NCBI GenBank assembly: GCA_013076295.1
Contig: RQOL01000915.1
Coordinates: 620,001-684,000 of the forward strand
Source of the DNA: Sanderia malayensis
Taxonomy: Eukaryota; Cnidaria; Scyphozoa; Semaeostomeae; Pelagiidae
DNA: 64,000 nt
Direction: 5' to 3'
Shown piece by piece: positions 57,437 to 64,000 of this stretch. A model generated the notes under the pieces. The model was given only the letters and a program-made list of their open reading frames with translations, was not told the DNA's origin and ran no database searches. Each line of letters starts with the position of its first letter. The first letter of the stretch is position 1. Made by a program: the position numbers and the translations under genes.

Positions 57437-60400
57437 AGGGCATGAGCGTAAGCGAATGGATTGCACGAAGTGCGCCCTATCAGTCAATGTTTCTTCATAA
57501 TAGATAGACAGGCGAGCGCAGCAAGCTAACCCATTGTACATGGGGTGGAAAGGGGCATCAGCGGAAGCGAATGGAGCACACGAAGTGCGCCCTATCAGTC
57601 AATGTTTCTTCATAATAGATAGACGGGCGAGCACAGCTAGCTATGCCATAGTAAGTGAGGTCAGAAGGAGCATGAGCACAGCAAATGCAGCGTGCGAAGC
57701 ACACCAACCAGATTGAGCCTTTTTTTATTTCACAGGCTGTGGCGAGCGAGCGAAGACACCTGTATGTATGCATGTATGTATGTATGTATGTATGTATGTA
57801 TGTATGTATGTATAAATGTATGTATGTTTGTATGTATGTATGTATATATCTATGCATCTATGTATGTAGCTATGTAGGTATGTAGGTATGTATGTAGGTA
57901 TGTATGTAGGTATGTATGTAGGTATGTAGGTATGTATGTATGTATGTATGTATGTATGTATGTATGTATGTATGTGTATATGTATGTATGTGTGTATGTA
58001 TGGGCATGAGCGTGAGCGAATGCAGCGCGCGAGGCACGCCAAACAGATTCAGCTTTTTTTACTTGACGGGCTGGGCGATTGAGCGAAGGAAGTGATGACC
58101 CCTAGTCTAATATTGCTATTTTGCGGAGTCACGTGACGACACACTTTCCTTGGGGCGAAACGGCGAACGAGGTATCCATAAAGGCTTTTTTCTGAGGCCC
58201 TTAATCTGCCATATTTTTAAGTGAGCTGTTCCTTGCCGGCTGAACCAGAAAGTTATCTATATGAGAGCTTACAGTTGCGACTAAAAGGTTAGGAAATTCT
58301 TTGTAGAAGTTCGCCCAATTGGCTATCATCGTGAACTCCATTTTCGAATGAAGTATTCGCTATTCACATGACACATCTCGCCTATCGCTGCAATTTGATT
58401 GGCTCTTTTGCAACTTCACGTAAACAGTCACGCGTTTTTCATTAAAATGCAAATTAACCCTCAGGTTGAACTACAGGTACTTTTGGAGAAGATGCGTGTT
58501 TTTGTTTTCAACACAAAGGAGAAGTTGGTGCCTATCAAAATGTTTTACGACCTGAATTATCATTGTAAAGACTTGCTAATTGTTTGAGAGACCTCTGAAA
58601 AATTACAGGAGACAATTGAGAACATAGGTGATAGGTGATGGTTTTTTTTTGAGTAAGATAGTTTTAGTTTTTGTACGACTGCCATTGTTGCTTTGGCATA
58701 CTGTGACGCTTAAGCCTAATGTAAACAAAGTCAAAGTTTTAAAAACAAATTATGATACGCGATTATCAGGCTAGCCAAACTGTTGTAAAAGGAGTAGGCA
58801 GAGGCATGAGTGGTAGCGAATGCAGCGCACGAAGTGCGCCCTATCAGTCAATGTTTCTTTATGACAGATAGACAGGCGAGCGCAGCAAGCTAACCCATTG
58901 TACATGGGGTGGAAAGGGGCATCAGAGTAAACGAATGGAGCGCACGAAGTGCGCCCTATCAGTCAATGTTTCTTCATAATAGATAGACAGGTGAGCGCAG
59001 CGTGCTAACCCATTGTACGTGGGGTTGAAAGGGGCATGAGCGTAAGGGAATGCAGCGCACTAAGTGCGCCCTATCAGTGAATGTTTCTTGATAATAGATA
59101 GACAGGCGAGCACAGCGAGCGAACCCATGGTACGTGGGGTTGAAAGGGGCATGAGCTTAAGCGAATGCAGCGCACGAAGTGCACCCTATCAGTCAATGTT
59201 TCTTGATAATAGATAGACAGGCGAGCCCAGCAAGCTAACCCATTGTACATGGGGTGGAAAGGGGCATCAGCGTAAGCGAATGGAGCGCACGAAGTACGCC
59301 CTATCAGTCAATGTTTCTTCATAGTAGGTAGACGGGCGAGCACAGCTAGCTATGCCATAGTAATTGAGGTCAGAAGGAGCATGAGCACAGCAAATGCAGC
59401 GTGCGAAGCACGCCAACCAGATTAAGCCTTTTTTTATTTCACAGGCTGTGGCGAGCGAGCGAAGACACCTGTATGTATGCATGTATGTATGTATGTATGT
59501 ATGTATGTATGTATGTATAAATGTATGTATGTATGTATGTATGTATATATGTATGCATCTATGTATGTAGGTATGTAGGTATGTAGGTATGTATGTAGGT
59601 ATGTATGTAGGTATGTATGTAGGTATGTATGTAGGTATGTATGTATGTATGTATGTATGTATGTATGTGTATATGTATGTATGTGTGTATGTATGGGCAT
59701 GAGCGTGAGCGAATGCAGCGCGCGAGGCACGCCAAACAGATTCAGCTTTTTTTACTTGACGGGCTGGGCGATTGAGCGAAGGAAGTGATGACCCCTAGTC
59801 TAATATTGCTATTTTGCGGAGTCACGTGACGACACACTTTCCTTGGGGCGAAACGGCGAACGAGGTATCCATAAAGGCTTTTTTCTGAGGCCCTTAATCT
59901 GCCATATTTTTAAGTGAGCTGTTCCTTGCCGGCTGAACCAGAAAGTTATCTATATGAGAGCTTACAGTTGCGACTAAAAGGTTAGGAAATTCTTTGTTAA
60001 AGTTCGCCCAATTGGCTATCATCGTGAACTCCATTTTCGAATGAAGTATTCGCTATTCACATGACACATCTCGCCTATCGCTGCAATTTGATTGGCTCTT
60101 TTGCAACTTCACGTAAACAGTCACGCGTTTTTCATTAAAATGCAAATTAACCCTCAGGTTGAACTACAGGTACTTTTGGAGAAGATGCGTGTTTTTGTTT
60201 TCAACACAAAGGAGAAGTTGGTGCCTATCAAAATGTTTTACGACCTGAATTATCATTGTAAAGACTTGCTAATTGTTTGAGAGACCTCTGAAAAATTACA
60301 GGAGACAATTGAGAACATAGGTGATAGGTGATGGTTTTTTTTGAGTAAGATAGTTTTAGTTTTTGTACGACTGCCATTGTTGCTTTGGCATACTGTGACG

Positions 60401-63400
60401 CTTAAGCCTAATGTAAACAAAGTCAAAGTTTTAAAAACAAATTATGATACGCGATTATCAGGCTAGCCAAACTGTTGTAAAAGGAGTAGGCAGAGGCATG
60501 AGTGGTAGCGAATGCAGCGCACGAAGTGCGCCCTATCAGTCAATGTTTCTTCATGACAGATAGACAGGCGAGCGCAGCAAGCTAACCCATTGTACATGGG
60601 GTGGAAAGGGGCATCAGAGTAAACGAATGGAGCGCACGAAGTGCGCCCTATCAGTCAATGTTTCTTCATAATAGATAGAGAGGTGAGCGCAGCGTGCTAA
60701 CCCATTGTACGTGGGGTTGAAAGGGGCATGAGCGTAAGGGAATGCAGCGCACTAAGTGCGCCCTATCAGTGAATGTTTCTTGATAATAGATAGACAGGCG
60801 AGCACAGCGAGCGAACCCATGGTACGTGGGGTTGAAAGGGGCATGAGCTTAAGCGAATGCAGCGCACGAAGTGCACACTATCAGTCAATGTTTCTTGATA
60901 ACAGATAGACAGGCGAGCCCAGCAAGCTAACCCATTGTACATGGGGTGGAAAGGGGCATCAGCGTAAGCGAATGGAGCGCACGAAGTACGCCCTATCAGT
61001 CAATGTTTCTTCATAATAGGTAGACGGGCGAGCACAGCTAGCTATGCCATAGTAATTGAGGTCAGAAGGAGCATGAGCACAGCAAATGCAGCGTGCGAAG
61101 CACGCCAACCAGATTAAGCCTTTTTTTATTTCACAGGCTGTGGCGAGCGAGCGAAGACACCTGTATGTATGCATGTATGTATGTATGTATGTATGTATGT
61201 ATGTATGTATGTATAAATGTATAAATGTATGTATGTATGTATGTATGTATATATGTATGCATCTATGTATGTAGGTATGTAGGTATGTAGGTATGTATGT
61301 ACGTATGTATGTAGGTATGTATGTAGGTATGTATGTATGTATGTATGTATGTATGTATGTATGTGTATATGTATGTATGTGTGTATGTATGGGCATGAGC
61401 GTGAGCGAATGCAGCGCGCGAGGCACGCCAAACAGATTCAGCTTTTTTTACTTGACGGGCTGGGCGATTGAGCGAAGGAAGTGATGACCCCTAGTCTAAT
61501 ATTGCTATTCTGCGGAGTCACGTGACGACACACTTTCCTTGGGGCGAAACGGCGAACGAGGTATCCATAAAGGCTTTTTTCTGAGGCCCTTAATCTGCCA
61601 TATTTTTAAGTGAGCTGTTCCTTGCCGGCTGAACCAGAAAGTTATCTATATGAGAGCTTACAGTTGCGACTAAAAGGTTAGGAAATTCTTTGTTAAAGTT
61701 CGCCCAATTGGCTATCATCGTGAACTCCATTTTCGAACGAAGTATTCGCTGTTCACATGACACATTTCGCCTATCGCTGCAATTTGATTGGCTCTTTTGC
61801 AACTTCACGTAAACAGTCACGCGTTTTTCATTAAAATGCAAATTAACCCTCAGGTTGAACAACAGGTACTTTTGGAGAAGATGCGCGTTTTTGTTTTCAA
61901 CACAAAGGAGAAGTTGGTGCCTATCAAAATGTTTTACGACCTGAATTATCATTGTAAAGACTTGCTAATTGTTTGAGAGACCTCTGAAAAATTACAGGAG
62001 ACAATTGAGAACATAGGTGATAGGTGATGGTTTTTTTTGAGTAAGATAGTTTTAGTTTTTGTACGACTGCCATTGTTGCTTTGGCATACTGTGACGCTTA
62101 AGCCTAATGTAAACAAAGTCAAAGTTTTAAAAACAAATTATGATACGCGATTATCAGGCTAGCCAAACTGTTGTAAAAGGAGTAGGCAGAGGCATGAGTG
62201 GTAGCGAATGCAGCGCACGAAGTGCGCCCTATCAGTCAATGTTTCTTCATGACAGATAGACAGGCGAGCGCAGCAAGCTAACCCATTGTACATGGGGTGG
62301 AAAGGGGCATCAGAGTAAACAAATGGAGCGCACGAAGTGCGCCCTATCAGTCAATGTTTCTTCATAATAGATAGACAGGTGAGCGCAGCGTGCTAACCCA
62401 TTGTACGTGGGGTTGAAAGGGGCATGAGCGTAAGGGAATGCAGCGCACTAAGTGCGCCCTATCAGTCAATGTTTCTTTATAATAGATAAACAGGCGAGCA
62501 CAGCGAGCGAACCCATGGTACGTGGGATTGAAAGGGGCATGAGCTTAAGCGAATGCAGCGCACGAAGTGCGCCCTATCAGTCAATGTTTCTTGATAATAG
62601 ATAGACAGGCGAGCCCAGCAAGCTAACCCATTGTACATGGGGTGGAAAGGGGCATCAGCGTAAGCGAATGGAGCGCACGAAGTACGCCCTATCAGTCAAT
62701 GTTTCTTCATAATAGGTAGACGGGCGAGCACAGCTAGCTATGCCATAGTAATTGAGGTCACAAGGAGCATGAGCACAGCAAATGCAGCGTGCGAAGCACG
62801 CCAACCAGATTAAGCCTTTTTTTATTTCACAGGCTGTGGCAAGCGAGCGAAGACACCTGTATGTATGGATGTATGTATGTATGTATGTATGTATGTATGT
62901 ATGTATGTATGTATGTATGTATGTATGTATGTATGTATGTATGTATAAATGTATGTATGTATGTATGTATGTATGTATGTATATATGCATGCATCTATTT
63001 ATGTAGGTATGTAGGTATGTATGTAGGTATGTATGTATGTATGTGTATATGTATGTATGTGTGTATGTATGGGCATGAGCGTGAGCGAATGCAGCGCGCG
63101 AGGCACGCCAAACAGATTCAGCTTTTTTTACTTGACGGGCTGGGGCGATTGAGCGAAGGAAGTGATGACCCCTAGTCTAATATTGCTATTCTGCGGAGTC
63201 ACGTGACGACACACTTTCCTTGGGGCGAAACGGCAAACGAGGTATCCATAAAGGCTTTTTTCTGAGGCCCTTAATCTGCCATATTTTTAAGTGAGCTGTT
63301 CCTTGCCGGCTGAACCAGAAAGTTATCTATATGAGAGCTTACAGTTGCGACTAAAAGGTTAGGAAATTCTTTGTTAAAGTTCGCCCAATTGGCTATCATC

Positions 63401-64000
63401 GTGAACTCCATTTTCGAACGAAGTATTCGCTGTTCACATGACACATTTCGCCTATCGCTGCAATTTGATTGGCTCTTTTGCAACTTCACGTAAACAGTCA
63501 CGCGTTTTTCATTAAAATGCAAATTAACCCTCAGGTTGAACAACAGGTACTTTTGGAGAAGATGCGTGTTTTTGTTTTCAACCCAAAGGAGAAGTTGGTG
63601 CCTATCAAAATGTTTTACGACCTGAATTATCATTGTAAAGACTTGCTAATTGTTTGAGAGACCTCTGAAAAATTACAGGAGACAATTGAGAACATAGGTG
63701 ATAGGTGATGGTTTTTTTTTGAGTAAGATAGTTTTAGTTTTTGTACGACTGCCATTGTTGCTTTGGCATACTGTGACGCTTAAGCCTAATATAAACAAAG
63801 TCAAAGTTTTAAAAACAAATTATGATACGCGATTATCAGGCTAGCCAAACTGTTGTAAAAGGAGTAGGCAGAGGCATGAGTGGTAGCGAATGCAGCGCAC
63901 GAAGTGCGCCCTATCAGTCAATGTTTCTTCATCACAGATAGACAGGCGAGCGCAGCAAGCTAACCCATTGTACATGGGGTGGAAAGGGGCATCAGAGTAA
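57437..64000 (+). repeat. 1.69-kb macrosatellite array, continues past the window
   Basis: The marker GGCATGAGTGGTAGCGAATG recurs at about 58803, 60496, 62190 and 63873, and a 62-codon frame at 58399, 60092, 61788 and 63469, so periods are 1681-1696 bp. Each unit holds about six 116-bp subrepeats (CGCACGAAGTGCGCCCTATC core with a short hairpin), a (TATG)n tract, one more subrepeat start and about 700 bp of unique sequence. Units are about 98-99% alike; main differences are in (TATG)n length. No gene supported. Confidence 0.93.
57758..57992 (+). repeat. (TATG)n microsatellite, first macrosatellite unit
   Basis: TATG repeats with interspersed TAGG and TATA variants. Equivalent tracts lie at about 59470-59690, 61162-61385 and 62860-63070. 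Confidence 0.95.

Noticed and set aside
57558..63657. Open frames of YVCM/HTYI repeats and a recurring 62-codon frame in the macrosatellite
   Set aside because: They follow from the (TATG)n tract and from near-identical repeat units. Recurrence reflects array identity, not coding selection.

Overview
The window is nuclear DNA from an animal, most likely a cnidarian (a stony coral or sea anemone); a sponge or another early-branching invertebrate is possible. The evidence is AT-rich sequence, GT-AG introns with short exons, metazoan-style transposon families, and gene families (KDZ/HMGXB3-like, G2E3-like HECT, RecQ-like, DUF6589-like) that are abundant in cnidarian genomes as I know them. There is no bacterial signature (no operons, ribosome binding sites or rRNA). 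Species assignment is inference.

Layout. 1-325 holds a copia integrase fragment. 796-12051 is a decayed minus-strand Ty3/gypsy element. Its 5' LTR is split by a 6.7-kb near-perfect palindromic element (5155-11856) flanked by a 6-bp target duplication. 12.1-14.9 kb holds a small unknown ORF, Helitron-related segments and a 276-bp hAT-like MITE with an 8-bp target duplication. 14.9-27.5 kb is a RecQ-family helicase pseudogene whose exons 1-2 and C-terminal exon are separated by about 10 kb of nested insertions: a decayed autonomous Helitron, a DDE integrase-type transposase pseudogene and a LINE tail. 27.6-29.7 kb (minus) holds a DUF6589-like fragment and a broken HUH-endonuclease/SF3-helicase Rep-like gene. 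30.5-33 kb holds a lone PIF/Harbinger-type exon and a HECT (G2E3-like) pseudogene.

36.8-56.5 kb is different. Two multi-exon plus-strand genes can be assembled by hand with consistent splice sites and phases and no internal stops. The first has nine exons (about 876 codons), is KDZ-transposase/HMGXB3-like and is followed by an AATAAA signal. The second has 22 exons (about 868 codons) and combines an N-terminal region I do not recognise, a P-loop ATPase with SF3/DUF927-like features and a C-terminal PHD finger. Their introns and the gap between them hold MITEs, a tRNA-derived SINE, a Mutator-like element with a 10-bp target duplication and a degraded hAT element. This intact pair, a DDE-type transposase-like protein beside an ATPase with a chromatin-reader finger, is my best candidate for an undescribed system.

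The right end is satellite DNA: a 77-bp minisatellite (56.75-57.19 kb), then a tandem macrosatellite of about 1.69 kb (57.4 kb to the window edge). Each macrosatellite unit is built from roughly 116-bp subrepeats, a (TATG)n tract and a unique segment. A diverged copy of the same module lies at 34.8-35.95 kb in the same orientation, so the intact gene pair sits between two direct copies of one repeat family.
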